NCBI GenBank assembly: GCA_947492825.1 | Contig: CANLNT010000003.1 | Span: 1 to 64,000, forward strand | Direction of reading: 5' to 3' | DNA length: 64,000 nucleotides | Source: an uncultured Paracoccaceae bacterium | Lineage (GTDB): Bacteria; Pseudomonadota; Alphaproteobacteria; Rhodobacterales; Rhodobacteraceae | Shown: positions 45,601-55,011 of the stretch, piece after piece | How the letters are laid out: every line of letters begins with the position of its first letter | Numbering within the stretch: the stretch's first letter is position 1 | Made by a program: the position numbers and the translations under genes | The notes under the pieces: generated by a model | Seen by the model: only the letters and a program-made list of their open reading frames with translations | Databases searched by the model: none | Told to the model about the DNA's origin: nothing

Positions 45601-45926
45601 ACGTTTTTGCTGTCGCAGCAATAATGTGCACCAGCGGTAGATTTCGCGCTGTGGTGAGATCGCGGTGCACAAGTAGCCGTTGCCTGCTGACTCCAAAGGG
45701 TTGGTCCGAACAACAATTTTTCCACGCGGCTTTTGTTTAATAACGCACAGACAGCATCCCTGCTTTAGCACTCCCAATCTATATGTACTTCGTCATGGGC
45801 GTAAGGTTTTCGAATTGGTGACCAGCGAATACCATTCGCACTATTCAATTCATGCAGCCTTGTGAAAAAAGCCGTTTCACTGGTGCGAGCCGCTGATTTG
45901 TCCGCTCTTATCTGGCATGAGTACAA
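45601..45926. other. No gene seen
   Basis: About 325 bases between the repeat and the 3' end of the LysR gene. No start site, domain or dyad was noticed. Confidence 0.4.
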
Positions 45927-46856
45927 TCAGGGGCGGAAAACGAAGTCGAGCCCTTCTTGATCGGAAAATGCATGCACCTCTTCGCGAAGAGCGTTCCGAA
46001 AATCGGAAATCTCAGGTGAGAACCATTGATCTGATGGTGTCGCTACTCCGTATTTGAGCGAAATACGGGGCTTGAGTGGGAGCGTCTTCACTCCGGCGGA
46101 ACGAAACAGCGGAGCCGAAAACGGTTCAGCGATCGTCGCGATCTTGCCAGCGGCGACCATCGCATATCGGGTCGCTGACGTGTGACACCAAATTTTTATG
46201 TTTGCATTCTCTTCCAGTTTCGCACGCTGCGTCGTGTCCCCATCAGCGTTTTGATCCATAATTGCATTTGGCAAAAGGCCAGCAATATCCAAGCCATACA
46301 AGTCCTGAGAGGAAATTTCTGTTTTTGAAGTCAAGGGATGGTTTTCGTTCAGAGCAAAGACGTAGGCTGCGTCTGCAATCATTTCGACTGCGGTCCCGTT
46401 CAGTTCCGGCATGAGGAAAGTGAAGGCAATATCCACACGCCGCTTCGCCAAGAGATCGAGCGCCGAGCTATAGCTGGTCGTTTCGATCTCTATACCCATT
46501 TCCGGGCGCTTGTCGTGGAACCGCGTGATCGCCCCGGGTAAAATTGCAGTGGCCAAGGTCGGAAGACATGCAATCCGAAGTCTCTGGTTCAGGCCTTCTC
46601 TGATTGATCTGACGGCTTCTTTCAACGAATCCATGCCTGAAAATTGCCGTTCAACCTGAGCATGAAACGCACGCCCCTGTTCGGTAAGTTCGATCCCGGC
46701 AGCCGAGCGAAAAAACAGATCAAATCCGGTGTTTTTTTCAAGCTCTGACAAGAGACGGCTTGCGCCAGATTGCGTGACCCCCAAGGATTTTGCGGCCGCT
46801 GAAATGGTGCCCAGTCTTACGATCAGCAAGAACAATTCGAGTTGTCTAAAGGTCAT
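45927..46856 (-). CDS. LysR-family transcriptional regulator
   Basis: 309 residues. N-terminal HTH: RQLELFLLIVRLGTISAAAK, LGVTQSGASRLLSELEKNTG, FDLFFRS. The substrate-binding half has LRIACLPTLATAILPGAITR and a DIAFTFL motif. It is transcribed divergently from the peptide ABC operon with 147 bases between starts, the standard LysR arrangement, so it most likely activates that operon. It is close to LysR proteins beside dipeptide and opine transporters; its ligand is unknown. Confidence 0.88.
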   Translation of the reverse strand: MTFRQLELFLLIVRLGTISAAAKSLGVTQSGASRLLSELEKNTGFDLFFRSAAGIELTEQGRAFHAQVERQFSGMDSLKEAVRSIREGLNQRLRIACLPTLATAILPGAITRFHDKRPEMGIEIETTSYSSALDLLAKRRVDIAFTFLMPELNGTAVEMIADAAYVFALNENHPLTSKTEISSQDLYGLDIAGLLPNAIMDQNADGDTTQRAKLEENANIKIWCHTSATRYAMVAAGKIATIAEPFSAPLFRSAGVKTLPLKPRISLKYGVATPSDQWFSPEISDFRNALREEVHAFSDQEGLDFVFRP

Positions 46857-47003
46857 GTTTCAACCCCGCCCTCATGGGGCATGTGTTTTTCGCATTACAT
46901 CCGATCAGAGCTCTCAGGTTAACAAAGTTCCCAGGCGATGGCCAATCCCTCCTTGCGGAGCGGGCCCACGCTCAAAGCTAAACGACAAACAATCGGGGAC
47001 ATC
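46857..47003. promoter_or_regulatory. Divergent LysR / peptide-ABC control region
   Basis: 147 bases between the two starts. The T-N11-A-type boxes of LysR regulators are probably here but none is perfect enough to call. The ribosome-binding site of the binding-protein gene (GGGGAC) lies just before 47004. Confidence 0.4.
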
Positions 47004-48599
47004 ATGAAAAAAATTTGGACAGTAACCGGTCTGATTGCGGCGGCACTTACATTCGGCACCTCCGCATCTGCGGCAAGCAATCTGATCTATTGCTCGGAAG
47101 GCAGCCCAGAGGGTTTCGCGCCGGCGTTGTATACAAGCGGCACGACTTTTGACGCATCTTCTGTCCCTTTGTATAACAGATTGGTTGAATTCAAGTCGGG
47201 AACGACGGAATTGGCCCCGGGTCTTGCAGAGAGTTGGGACATCTCTGAGGATGGGTTGAGTGTCACCTTTCATCTTCGGCCGGGTGTAAAATTTCATAGC
47301 AATCGCGGTTTTACGCCAACGCGCGACATGAATGCCGATGATGTGATTTTTACCTTCCAGCACCAGATGGACGATGTGCATCCGTTCCACGCGGTCGGGG
47401 GATCAACCTTTGAATATTTCTCCAGCATGGATATGGGCGGGTTGATCGAAAGCATGGAGAAGATCGACGACCTCACTGTGCGCTTTAATCTGACCCGTCG
47501 CGAAATTCCGTTTCTTGCAAACCTAGGGATGGATTTCGCATCGATCTTGTCCGCTGAATATGCCGACCATCTTTTGGCTCAGGACAACATCGATGCGATC
47601 AACACCGCGCCGATCGGCACCGGTCCGTTTGTGTTTTTGAACTATCAACAGGACGCTGTTGTTCGGTTTCGCGCCAACGATGATTTTTGGGGCGAGCGTC
47701 CTGCGGTCGACAATCTGATATTTGCTATCACGCCCGATGCATCGGTGCGCTATCAGAAACTTCTTGCGGGTGAATGCCAAGTGATGGCTTACCCCAACAT
47801 TTCGGATGTTGAAGGCATGCGTGCGTCCGATGAGATCAATTTGCTAGAGCAAGAAGGTTTCAACGTTGGCTACCTTGCCTTTAACACAAATGAGCCACCC
47901 TTTGATGATCCGCGTGTCCGGCAAGCGTTGACAATGGCTGTAAACAAGGAGGCCATCATCGATGCGGTTTTCCAGGGTGCCGGAGAAGTCGCCAAGAATC
48001 CGCTTCCTCCGACGATCTGGGGGTATAATGACGACATCCAACCCTGGCCATATGATCCCGAAGCCGCACGCAGCCTCCTGGAAGAGGTCGGCGTTTTTGA
48101 TCTGGGCACCGCGATTTGGGCGATGCCTGTCCAGCGGGCTTACAATCCAAATGCGCGCCGCATGGCAGAGCTCATTCAAGCGGATTGGTCTGCTGTTGGT
48201 GTCGAGGCGGAAATCGTGTCCTACGAATGGGGTGAATACCTGAAACGCTCTGGTGAAACCGATCGTGCGGGGGCCGTTCTGCTGGGCTGGACTGGGGACA
48301 ATGGTGATCCGGACAACTTTCTGACCGGTCTGCTGACCTGTGATGGCGTGGGCGGTTACAATCGCTCATTCTGGTGTAACGACGCATTCGACGAGGTGGT
48401 CCAGCAAGCCCGGACATCTGACGATAATGCGCAGCGGGTCGAATTGTATCACCGTGCCCAAGAAATCTTCCACGAAGACGCGCCCTGGATCACAACCGGC
48501 CACTCGATTGTTTACCTTCCGGTGCGCAACGAAGTGCAGGGTTATGTCATCAGCCCGCTTGGAAAACACGACTTTTCCCACGTCGAAATCGTAAACTAA
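47004..48599 (+). CDS. Dipeptide-type ABC transporter, binding protein
   Basis: 531 residues from the ATG at 47004. The signal peptide (LIAAALTFGTSASA) is cut before ASNLIYCSEG. It is an SBP_bac_5 (DppA/OppA) protein: NRLVEFKSGTTELAPGLAES, VTFHLRPGVKFHS, PYDPEAARSLLEEVGV, and the DppA-like GWTGDNGDPDNFLTGLLTC and GYNRSFWC. Two pairs of Cys as in E. coli DppA. It captures di- or oligopeptides for the permeases downstream. Confidence 0.9.
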   Translation: MKKIWTVTGLIAAALTFGTSASAASNLIYCSEGSPEGFAPALYTSGTTFDASSVPLYNRLVEFKSGTTELAPGLAESWDISEDGLSVTFHLRPGVKFHSNRGFTPTRDMNADDVIFTFQHQMDDVHPFHAVGGSTFEYFSSMDMGGLIESMEKIDDLTVRFNLTRREIPFLANLGMDFASILSAEYADHLLAQDNIDAINTAPIGTGPFVFLNYQQDAVVRFRANDDFWGERPAVDNLIFAITPDASVRYQKLLAGECQVMAYPNISDVEGMRASDEINLLEQEGFNVGYLAFNTNEPPFDDPRVRQALTMAVNKEAIIDAVFQGAGEVAKNPLPPTIWGYNDDIQPWPYDPEAARSLLEEVGVFDLGTAIWAMPVQRAYNPNARRMAELIQADWSAVGVEAEIVSYEWGEYLKRSGETDRAGAVLLGWTGDNGDPDNFLTGLLTCDGVGGYNRSFWCNDAFDEVVQQARTSDDNAQRVELYHRAQEIFHEDAPWITTGHSIVYLPVRNEVQGYVISPLGKHDFSHVEIVN

Positions 48600-48613
48600 T
48601 TCGATCTCTCCCT

Positions 48614-48648
48614 GTGCCACCGCCAGCTAAGTATGTGCGCGGTGACAC
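48614..48648 (+). terminator. Hairpin after the peptide-binding protein gene
   Basis: GTGCCACCGC pairs with GCGGTGACAC apart from one mismatch. The loop is 15 bases. No T-run follows, and the permease gene starts 41 bases further on. As in the sugar operon, this is the normal spot for a hairpin that lets the binding protein outnumber the rest. Confidence 0.55.
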
Positions 48649-48689
48649 GACCTTGACGGTCGTCAACCCAACATTCCGAAGGGGGTTAG

Positions 48690-49694
48690 ATGCTTAAGTT
48701 CTTCCTCAACAAACTCATGCTCGTTGTTCCGACATTTCTGGGGGTTTCAATTGCGGCATTCGCTTTTGTCCGGCTCCTGCCGGGCGATCCGATCCTGCTG
48801 ATTGCCGGTGAACGGGGTGTCAGCGAAGAACGATACGCAGAGCTTGCCGCTCAATACGGTTTTGATCGGCCATTGTTTATTCAGTATTTTGAGTTTCTGG
48901 CCAATATCTTCCAAGGGGATCTTGGGACATCCTATATCTCCAAAGGCCCTGTCATGGCCGAGTTTTTGGCGCGGTTTCCGGCAACGGTAGAATTGGCCTT
49001 TTTTGCGATCATTTTTGCGGTGGTGATCGGTTTGCCGGCGGGCATTTTCTCGGCAATCAAACGCGGAACTGCGGTTGATCACACCGTGATGGGGATCAGC
49101 CTGATCGGCTACTCCATGCCAATCTTCTGGTGGGGATTGTTGCTGATCATCGTTTTTTCAAGCTGGCTAGGCCTGACGCCAATATCTGGTCGTATCGATC
49201 TGATCTATTATATCGAACCGGTCACCGGGTTTCTTTTGATAGATACGCTTCTGGCGGGTGATTTCGGAGCGTTCAAATCCGCTTTGGCGCATCTTGTGTT
49301 GCCTTCGGTGGTGCTGGGCACCATTCCGATGGCTGTTATCGCCCGCCAGACCCGTTCGGCGATGCTTGAGGTCATGGGTGAGGATTATATCCGAACCGCC
49401 AAGGCAAAAGGGTTGTCGCGGGGGCGTATCATTTTCGTTCACGCCTTGCGCAACGCGTTGATCACCGTCGTGACCGTAATCGGCTTGCAAGTTGGCGTTT
49501 TGCTCGCCGGGGCAATTCTGACAGAAACGATCTTTGCCTGGCCTGGAATAGGGAAATGGATGATCGATTCAATCACTCGCCGTGACTATCCCTCTGTCCA
49601 GGCTGGTCTGTTGCTCATTGCGACGATCGTCATGGTTATCAACCTACTTGTGGATTTGCTCTACGGAATCGTGAATCCGCGGATCAGCCACTAG
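48690..49694 (+). CDS. Dipeptide-type ABC transporter, permease B
   Basis: 334 residues, family DppB/OppB. The opening (NKLMLVVPTFLGVSIAAFAF, VRLLPGDP) is typical, with six helices and the EAA coupling loop (ARQTRSAMLEVMGEDYIRTA, KAKGL). Pairs with the next gene's product. Confidence 0.92.
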   Translation: MLKFFLNKLMLVVPTFLGVSIAAFAFVRLLPGDPILLIAGERGVSEERYAELAAQYGFDRPLFIQYFEFLANIFQGDLGTSYISKGPVMAEFLARFPATVELAFFAIIFAVVIGLPAGIFSAIKRGTAVDHTVMGISLIGYSMPIFWWGLLLIIVFSSWLGLTPISGRIDLIYYIEPVTGFLLIDTLLAGDFGAFKSALAHLVLPSVVLGTIPMAVIARQTRSAMLEVMGEDYIRTAKAKGLSRGRIIFVHALRNALITVVTVIGLQVGVLLAGAILTETIFAWPGIGKWMIDSITRRDYPSVQAGLLLIATIVMVINLLVDLLYGIVNPRISH

Positions 49695-49705
49695 GATTAA
49701 GAAAA

Positions 49706-50623
49706 ATGAACACCACAGAAGACACTCTTGTCGCTCAGTCGGGCCCAACTCCGGGGACCCTGCGTCACGCTTTGGCCGAGTTCTGGCACTACCTCGGTGA
49801 AAATCGCGGCGCGATTTGGGGGCTCAGATATGTTGTGTTTCTTTTCGCGCTGGCCATTTTGGCCGATTTTGTTTCGCCGTTCGATCCCGCTGTCCAGAAC
49901 AGGGATGCGCTTTTGATGCCTCCGGTCTGGCAGGAGGGCGGGCAATGGCCGTATATATTGGGAACCGATGCCGTTGGGCGTGATATCCTGTCCCGGCTGA
50001 TCCATGGCACGCGCTACACCTTGTTTATTGGGGTTTTTGTTGTTGTCCTGGCGATTACCTTTGGCGTCTCGCTTGGATTGGTTGCCGGGTATTTCCGGGG
50101 CAAAATCGAAACGCTCATCATGCGTGTGATGGATATCATTCTGGCCTTTCCCAGCTTGCTCTTGGCGCTTGGGCTGGTGGCCATTCTGGGGCCGTCTTTG
50201 ATCAATGCGATGATTGCGATTGCGATCGTCTATATGCCGCATTTCGTGCGTTTGACCCGCGCAAGTGTCATTGACCAGGCAGATAGTGAATATGTCACCG
50301 CCAGCCGCCTGGCGGGGGCTTCTGATGTCCGGTTGATGTTCAATGCCATTCTGCCCAATTGCATGGCGCCGTTGATTGTGCAGGCAACGCTGAGCTTTTC
50401 GGCGGCCATTCTGGATGCAGCGGCTCTCGGGTTTCTGGGGATGGGGGCACAGCCCCCTACACCGGAATGGGGGGCCATGCTGGCCGAAGCGCGTGAATTC
50501 ATCCTGTCGGCGTGGTGGGTTGTGACCTTTCCGGGCATTGCGATCCTGACCGCTGTGTTGGCGATCAACCTGTTCGGTGATGGGCTACGCGATGCTTTGG
50601 ACCCCAAACTGAAACGCACCTGA
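49706..50623 (+). CDS. Dipeptide-type ABC transporter, permease C
   Basis: 305 residues, family DppC/OppC. It has the OppC-N opening (FVSPFDPAVQNRDALLMPP, LGTDAVGRDILSRLIHGTRY), five to six helices and the EAA loop (TRASVIDQADSEYVTASRLA). It forms the heterodimeric channel with permease B, 11 bases upstream. Confidence 0.92.
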   Translation: MNTTEDTLVAQSGPTPGTLRHALAEFWHYLGENRGAIWGLRYVVFLFALAILADFVSPFDPAVQNRDALLMPPVWQEGGQWPYILGTDAVGRDILSRLIHGTRYTLFIGVFVVVLAITFGVSLGLVAGYFRGKIETLIMRVMDIILAFPSLLLALGLVAILGPSLINAMIAIAIVYMPHFVRLTRASVIDQADSEYVTASRLAGASDVRLMFNAILPNCMAPLIVQATLSFSAAILDAAALGFLGMGAQPPTPEWGAMLAEAREFILSAWWVVTFPGIAILTAVLAINLFGDGLRDALDPKLKRT

Positions 50624-50635
50624 GGACTGATATTC

Positions 50636-51619
50636 ATGCAAAATCTACTGGAAGTCAGGAACCTGACCGTTCGTTTCGCCACAGCCTCTGGTGAGTTCAC
50701 AGCCGTCGAAGGCATCGACGTCACGATTGACGAAGGTGAAATCCTTGCAATTGTTGGTGAATCCGGGTCGGGAAAATCTGTCTCGATGATGGCAGTCATG
50801 GACTTGCTGCCATGGACAGCAACGGTCACCGCCGACAAGATGGATTTCCGCGGGCATGACTTGTTGACCATGAGCCTAAAGGAACGTCGCAAACTTTATG
50901 GCGGCGAGATGTCGATGATCTTTCAGGATCCAATGTCGACACTGAATCCCTGCTTTACGGTGGGCGCACAGATCGGCGAGGCCCTATGCCAACATATCGG
51001 GGGGACACGCAAAGAGCGACGGGACCGCACGCTCGAATTGTTGGAGCAAGTTGGCATTCCTGACCCGAAAGCCCGGATTGATGCCTATCCCCATCAGCTT
51101 TCTGGCGGGATGAGCCAGCGTATCATCATCGCGATGGCCCTGGCCTGTAGTCCCAAGCTGTTGATCGCGGATGAACCGACGACGGCACTGGACGTAACCA
51201 TCCAGGCGCAGATCCTCGAACTTTTGCAGGAGATCCAACAGGAACGCGACATGGGGTTGATCCTGATCACCCATGATATGGGGGTGGTCGCCGAGGTCGC
51301 AGATCGCGTGGCTGTGCAATATGCGGGATGGCGGGTTGAAATGCAGGGGGTCAAAGACCTATTTGATGCCCCGCGTCACCCCTACACGAAGGCGCTGCTG
51401 TCTGCCCTGCCTGAGCGGTCAACAGAGTTGGGGCGATTGCCAACAATTCCAGGGATCGTTCCCGGCCAGCATGACAGGCCAACGGGATGCCTGTTTTCAC
51501 CGCGCTGCGCTGACGCACGGGACAAATGCACAACCCTCAAGCCCGAGCCCGCCAATGACGATCCCAGCGCCACGCGTTGCCTTTTCCCACTATCCTCCAA
51601 TGCATCGGTGTCATCATGA
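50636..51619 (+). CDS. Dipeptide-type ABC transporter, ATPase D
   Basis: 327 residues. Walker [17 protein letters not shown], signature [16 protein letters not shown], Walker [16 protein letters not shown], switch His LILITHDMG. The C-terminal oligopeptide extension contains the four-Cys pattern ([17 protein letters not shown] then TRCLFPL) of DppD/OppD. Its stop overlaps the start of the partner ATPase. Confidence 0.93.
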   Translation: MQNLLEVRNLTVRFATASGEFTAVEGIDVTIDEGEILAIVGESGSGKSVSMMAVMDLLPWTATVTADKMDFRGHDLLTMSLKERRKLYGGEMSMIFQDPMSTLNPCFTVGAQIGEALCQHIGGTRKERRDRTLELLEQVGIPDPKARIDAYPHQLSGGMSQRIIIAMALACSPKLLIADEPTTALDVTIQAQILELLQEIQQERDMGLILITHDMGVVAEVADRVAVQYAGWRVEMQGVKDLFDAPRHPYTKALLSALPERSTELGRLPTIPGIVPGQHDRPTGCLFSPRCADARDKCTTLKPEPANDDPSATRCLFPLSSNASVSS

Positions 51620-52563
51620 ATAACATAGTCCTCGAAGCAAAATCTGTTTCTCGTCATTATGGCCCGGTCAAAGCGCTCAACGGCGTGAGCTTTCAGCTGG
51701 GTCGTGGCCAAACGCTTGCTGTTGTGGGGGAATCCGGCTGTGGAAAATCTACGCTTGCCCGGGTTTTGACATTGGTTGAGCGGGCCACGTCGGGATTTGT
51801 TGCGCTGGACGGCGAGCAGATCGACATCGGCTCAAAGGGCGCAACCAAAGACCACCGCAGCAAGGTTCAAATGGTGTTTCAGAACCCCTATGGTTCGCTG
51901 AACCCACGCAAAACAATTGCCAGCACACTTGATGAGCCGTTGATGCTCAATACGTCGATGCCAAAGCAACAGCGCCGCGCCCGGATTCTGGATATGCTTG
52001 CCAAGGTGGGGCTCAGGCCCGAACATGCGGATCGCTTTCCCCACATGTTTTCAGGCGGGCAACGTCAACGCATTGCAGTTGCTCGGGCCTTGATGCTCGA
52101 ACCAAAGGTCATCGTGCTGGACGAACCGGTTTCGGCGCTTGATCTGTCCGTCCAGGCACAAGTGTTGAACATGCTATCGGACATCCAGGAAGAGTTTGAC
52201 CTTGCTTATGTTTTCATCAGCCATGACTTGTCAGTTGTCGAACATATCGCGGATCAAATCATGGTCATGTATTTCGGCCAGCCCGTTGAGATCGGCCCGT
52301 CCGACGCTATCTTTTCCAATCCACAACATCCCTACACGCAGGCGCTGTTTTCAGCCACTCCTAAGGCCGACCCACGCGCCACCGGGACGCGCATCCCCCT
52401 ACTGGGAGAGCCGCCATCCCCCTTGGACGCGCCGTCGGGATGTGCCTTTGCGGAACGCTGCATGCGTGCAGAAAGCAAATGCCGTGCCAGCCGGCCGGAG
52501 CTGACAGTTTCCGACGCGGGCCAGGTGGCCTGCTTCCATCCGGGCCCTTCTGGGAGCACCTAA
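51616..52563 (+). CDS. Dipeptide-type ABC transporter, ATPase F
   Basis: 315 residues from the ATG at 51616. Walker A VVGESGCGKSTLARVL, Q-loop MVFQNPYGSLNPRKT, signature FSGGQRQRIAVARALM, Walker B VIVLDEPVSALDLS, then PSGCAFAERC at the C-terminus. It is the second ATPase, and the operon continues with the glutaminase 109 bases on. Confidence 0.93.
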   Translation: MNNIVLEAKSVSRHYGPVKALNGVSFQLGRGQTLAVVGESGCGKSTLARVLTLVERATSGFVALDGEQIDIGSKGATKDHRSKVQMVFQNPYGSLNPRKTIASTLDEPLMLNTSMPKQQRRARILDMLAKVGLRPEHADRFPHMFSGGQRQRIAVARALMLEPKVIVLDEPVSALDLSVQAQVLNMLSDIQEEFDLAYVFISHDLSVVEHIADQIMVMYFGQPVEIGPSDAIFSNPQHPYTQALFSATPKADPRATGTRIPLLGEPPSPLDAPSGCAFAERCMRAESKCRASRPELTVSDAGQVACFHPGPSGST

Positions 52564-52672
52564 AGAAGAGCTGGTTTTAGGACCTTCTTTGACGCTTAAG
52601 GAGATAGGCGCACCGCTCTAGTCGATGTATTTCCTTTGCCATTAATGCTATGGTCCTGCAGGGAAGGCGCCT

Positions 52673-53575
52673 GTGAAAACTATTCTGGAGTCCATATCAG
52701 CAGAAATCTTTCGTCAGAATGATTGGGGGCAGACCGCGCAATATATACCCGAGCTTCGTGCAATTGATCCTCAACAATTTGCAATAAGTGTTTGTCTGGC
52801 TGATGGAGACCTCTACAGCGCAGGCGCAGCCACCAAAACGTTTTCCATTCAGAGCATTTCAAAGGTCTTTGCCCTTGTCGCGACGCTTGGGCGGGTCGGT
52901 GATCAGCTTTGGAACCGCGTTGGCCGAGAGCCGTCAGGAACCTCATTTGACTCAGTTGTATTGCTTGAGCGGGAAAAGGGGCGTCCCCGCAATCCCTTTA
53001 TCAATGCCGGCGCAATTGTAACAACCGACGTGCTGCTTGCCGGAAGGGAGCCCAAATTGGCGCTCGCGGAAATACTTGGGCTGATCAGGCAAATGTCAGC
53101 GACCGATGGCATCTATATAAATGATCTGGTCGCGGCATCCGAGCAAAAAACGGGATCGCGAAATCAGGCGCTCGCGTATTACCTGAAGTCCCATGGAAAT
53201 CTCTTCAATGAACCGGAGTTCACCCTCGGGACGTATTTTCACCAATGCGCAATTGAAATGACGACGGAACAACTCGCTTTGGCGGGTCGACCGTTGGCTA
53301 GGTTGAATGGCGCACCAAACGTAATTTCGCGCCAACATGCGAAAAGGATCAATGCCTTGATGATGACATGCGGGCACTATGATGGATCCGGAGATTTTGC
53401 ATTTCGTGTCGGTCTGCCCGGGAAAAGCGGGGTTGGTGGAGGCATCCTCATCATCGCGCCGGATGTTGCATCCATTGCCATTTGGTCTCCGGGCCTCAAC
53501 CATTATGGCAACTCTCATGCAGGCACGCGCGCGGCACATATGCTCTCAAGAGCAACCAATTGGTCGGTTTTCTGA
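52673..53575 (+). CDS. glsA: Glutaminase
   Basis: 300 residues, GTG start. The serine-dependent glutaminase family is clear: the Ser-x-x-Lys motif in TFSIQSISKVFAL, GREPSGTSFDS, NPFINAGAI, and the C-terminal LPGKSGVGGGI with SPGLNHYGNSHAG. It hydrolyses glutamine to glutamate and ammonia. Placement after a peptide importer suggests it processes imported glutamine or glutaminyl compounds. It lacks the ankyrin or STAS extensions of some relatives. Confidence 0.92.
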   Translation: MKTILESISAEIFRQNDWGQTAQYIPELRAIDPQQFAISVCLADGDLYSAGAATKTFSIQSISKVFALVATLGRVGDQLWNRVGREPSGTSFDSVVLLEREKGRPRNPFINAGAIVTTDVLLAGREPKLALAEILGLIRQMSATDGIYINDLVAASEQKTGSRNQALAYYLKSHGNLFNEPEFTLGTYFHQCAIEMTTEQLALAGRPLARLNGAPNVISRQHAKRINALMMTCGHYDGSGDFAFRVGLPGKSGVGGGILIIAPDVASIAIWSPGLNHYGNSHAGTRAAHMLSRATNWSVF

Positions 53576-53918
53576 GTGAGCTTATTGAAGCTGATCCGAT
53601 GAATTGGTCGCCGTGAATTAGAGGTTAGACATCGTAGGGCTAGTTTTCTCGTAGGCATCTAGGGCCACGGATGTGGGCGCCGGCTGGACTGCCGCAATCA
53701 CTCCTTGAAGCGGCATTGGCACTGTTGGAGCAAGAATCCATTTTGCGGACCTCACAATTGCCGTCTCACACGTCGCCTGACCAATGGTGGTTTCACTTAT
53801 GCCGCGTTTTTACGCTGCAAACGCGTGCGGCACCAAACTGTATGGGGCATGTTCGGGCGCTTCGCTGCCGTCGGGGCTCGCGCAGCATATGCGCGTAGCT
53901 GACGAATACCCAGAAAAG
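53576..53918. other. No gene seen
   Basis: About 340 bases after the glutaminase gene. Frames up to ~75 codons have no start site or protein features. No strong terminator was noticed. Confidence 0.4.
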
Positions 53919-54050
53919 TACGGCCCATAAGAGACATTCGCCACCCAATCCCCATGCTGCAGTCGCAGCCCGCTTAGCGGTCATTCGCTGCAAGCGTGAA
54001 CTCCCAGCTTCGTCGAACTCACACATTGCGGACAAACCTGCCGTTCAATA
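53919..54050. repeat. Dispersed intergenic repeat, copy 7
   Basis: The clearest copy: GTACGGCCCATAAGAGACAT, then CATGCTGCAGTCGCAGCCCG, CTTAGCGGTCATTCGCTGCA, TCGAACTCACACATTGCGG and ACAAACCTGCCGTTC. Nearly the same core is seen in copy 3. Confidence 0.8.
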
Positions 54051-54108
54051 TCTGTATCTAAAGGTCCGCTTTGATGTTTAAGGGCGAAGGGACTGAAGAA
54101 TTATGCGC

Positions 54109-54894
54109 TTAAACCAACAGCCAAAGCATCACGAGCGCCATTCCGACCATCATCAGGTTTTCGGTAAGGCTCACAAATCCAAGCGGCACATTTGAATTTC
54201 CACCAACGCATGCGCATTTAAGCTCTCGTTTGTCGATGTAGACGGCCTTAAAGACGCTAACGGCTCCAATGCTGGCAACTAAAAGTGCTGCGGGAGCTGA
54301 CACCCAAGTTAGGATCATGCCAGTCATGAGGATACCCGCACCTGTCTCCACGAAGGGGTAGATATAGGCGTACGGCACCCACCTCCGCGCAAGTAGGTCG
54401 TAGTTGAGGAACATCGTGGAGAAGCCCTCAATATCGCGTAGTTTCTGCATGCCTAAAAGGATCATCGAGACGGATATGAACCAACCGAGTGTCTGCCATG
54501 TAATTTCGCCGAGGAATCCAATGGAGAGCGCGATTGCGGTCAGAGCTGCCACGGCGAAGAGATAAAGCACTGGCCGGTAGGTAGTTGCCTTCGGGTCCCA
54601 GCCGGTCAGCTTTTCGCGTAGGTCCGTATAGCCGCCAACGCGTTCGCCTTCGATCCACGCTTGGGGCGTTGTCTTGACGGCGTGCTCGGCCTTGAAAGCG
54701 TCAACGTCAGCACGGGTTCGGAAAAGCCGGTCATCGACATCATATCCCTGACGTTCCAGCAGCCAGCGAGCCTTTTGACCGGATGGGCACAGATGATCTG
54801 TTAGAGCCATCCGGTAAAGCACAGCTGTCTTGCCCACCGCCACGTCGGCCGGGTTTGTATCAATGTCTGCAACGTCGCGTGTGTCTTTGGGCAT
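54109..54894 (-). CDS. Glutaredoxin-like plus MauE/DoxX-like membrane fusion protein
   Basis: About 261 residues from the ATG at 54894; 54933 is an alternative. Residues ~25-105 are a glutaredoxin-like domain (VLYRMALTDHLCPSGQKARW, LLERQGYDVDDRLF, TTPQAWIEGERVGGYTDLRE) with CPSGQK in place of the usual CPYC. Then about five helices resemble MauE/DoxX: MQKLRDIEGFSTMFLNYDLL, YIYPFVETGAGILMTGMIL, ELKCACVGGNSNVPLGFVSL. The CxC loop may bind metal. It shares the CsoR operator with the divergent regulator, so a copper-responsive thiol role is likely. Confidence 0.8.
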   Translation of the reverse strand: MPKDTRDVADIDTNPADVAVGKTAVLYRMALTDHLCPSGQKARWLLERQGYDVDDRLFRTRADVDAFKAEHAVKTTPQAWIEGERVGGYTDLREKLTGWDPKATTYRPVLYLFAVAALTAIALSIGFLGEITWQTLGWFISVSMILLGMQKLRDIEGFSTMFLNYDLLARRWVPYAYIYPFVETGAGILMTGMILTWVSAPAALLVASIGAVSVFKAVYIDKRELKCACVGGNSNVPLGFVSLTENLMMVGMALVMLWLLV

Positions 54895-54936
54895 TGGCTT
54901 CTCCGACGATCTAATTGCGTGGGCATTTCTCATTTC

Positions 54937-54959
54937 TATATACCCCCATGGGGTATATA
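54937..54959. promoter_or_regulatory. CsoR-type operator, divergent promoter
   Basis: TATATACCCC and GGGGTATATA are perfect 10-bp arms around CAT. The G/C-tract palindrome TACCCC-N3-GGGGTA is the known layout of CsoR/RcnR-family sites. It sits between the fusion-protein gene and the csoR-like gene. Confidence 0.75.
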
Positions 54960-55011
54960 ATCAAGAGTGCGAGCTTTGGTTCCGCACTCACTCGACTTTT
55001 TGTCTGCCACC

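Noticed and set aside
52564-52591. Possible terminator AAAGAAG...CTTCTTT after the peptide ABC operon
   Set aside because: The stem is only 7 bp and AT-rich with a 15-base loop and no T-run, so it is too weak to separate the glutaminase gene from the operon with confidence.
53793-54035. 80-codon minus-strand frame over repeat copy 7
   Set aside because: Similar frames occur over copies 3 and 4 only because the repeat itself is similar. Their starts and ends differ and no ribosome-binding site is shared.
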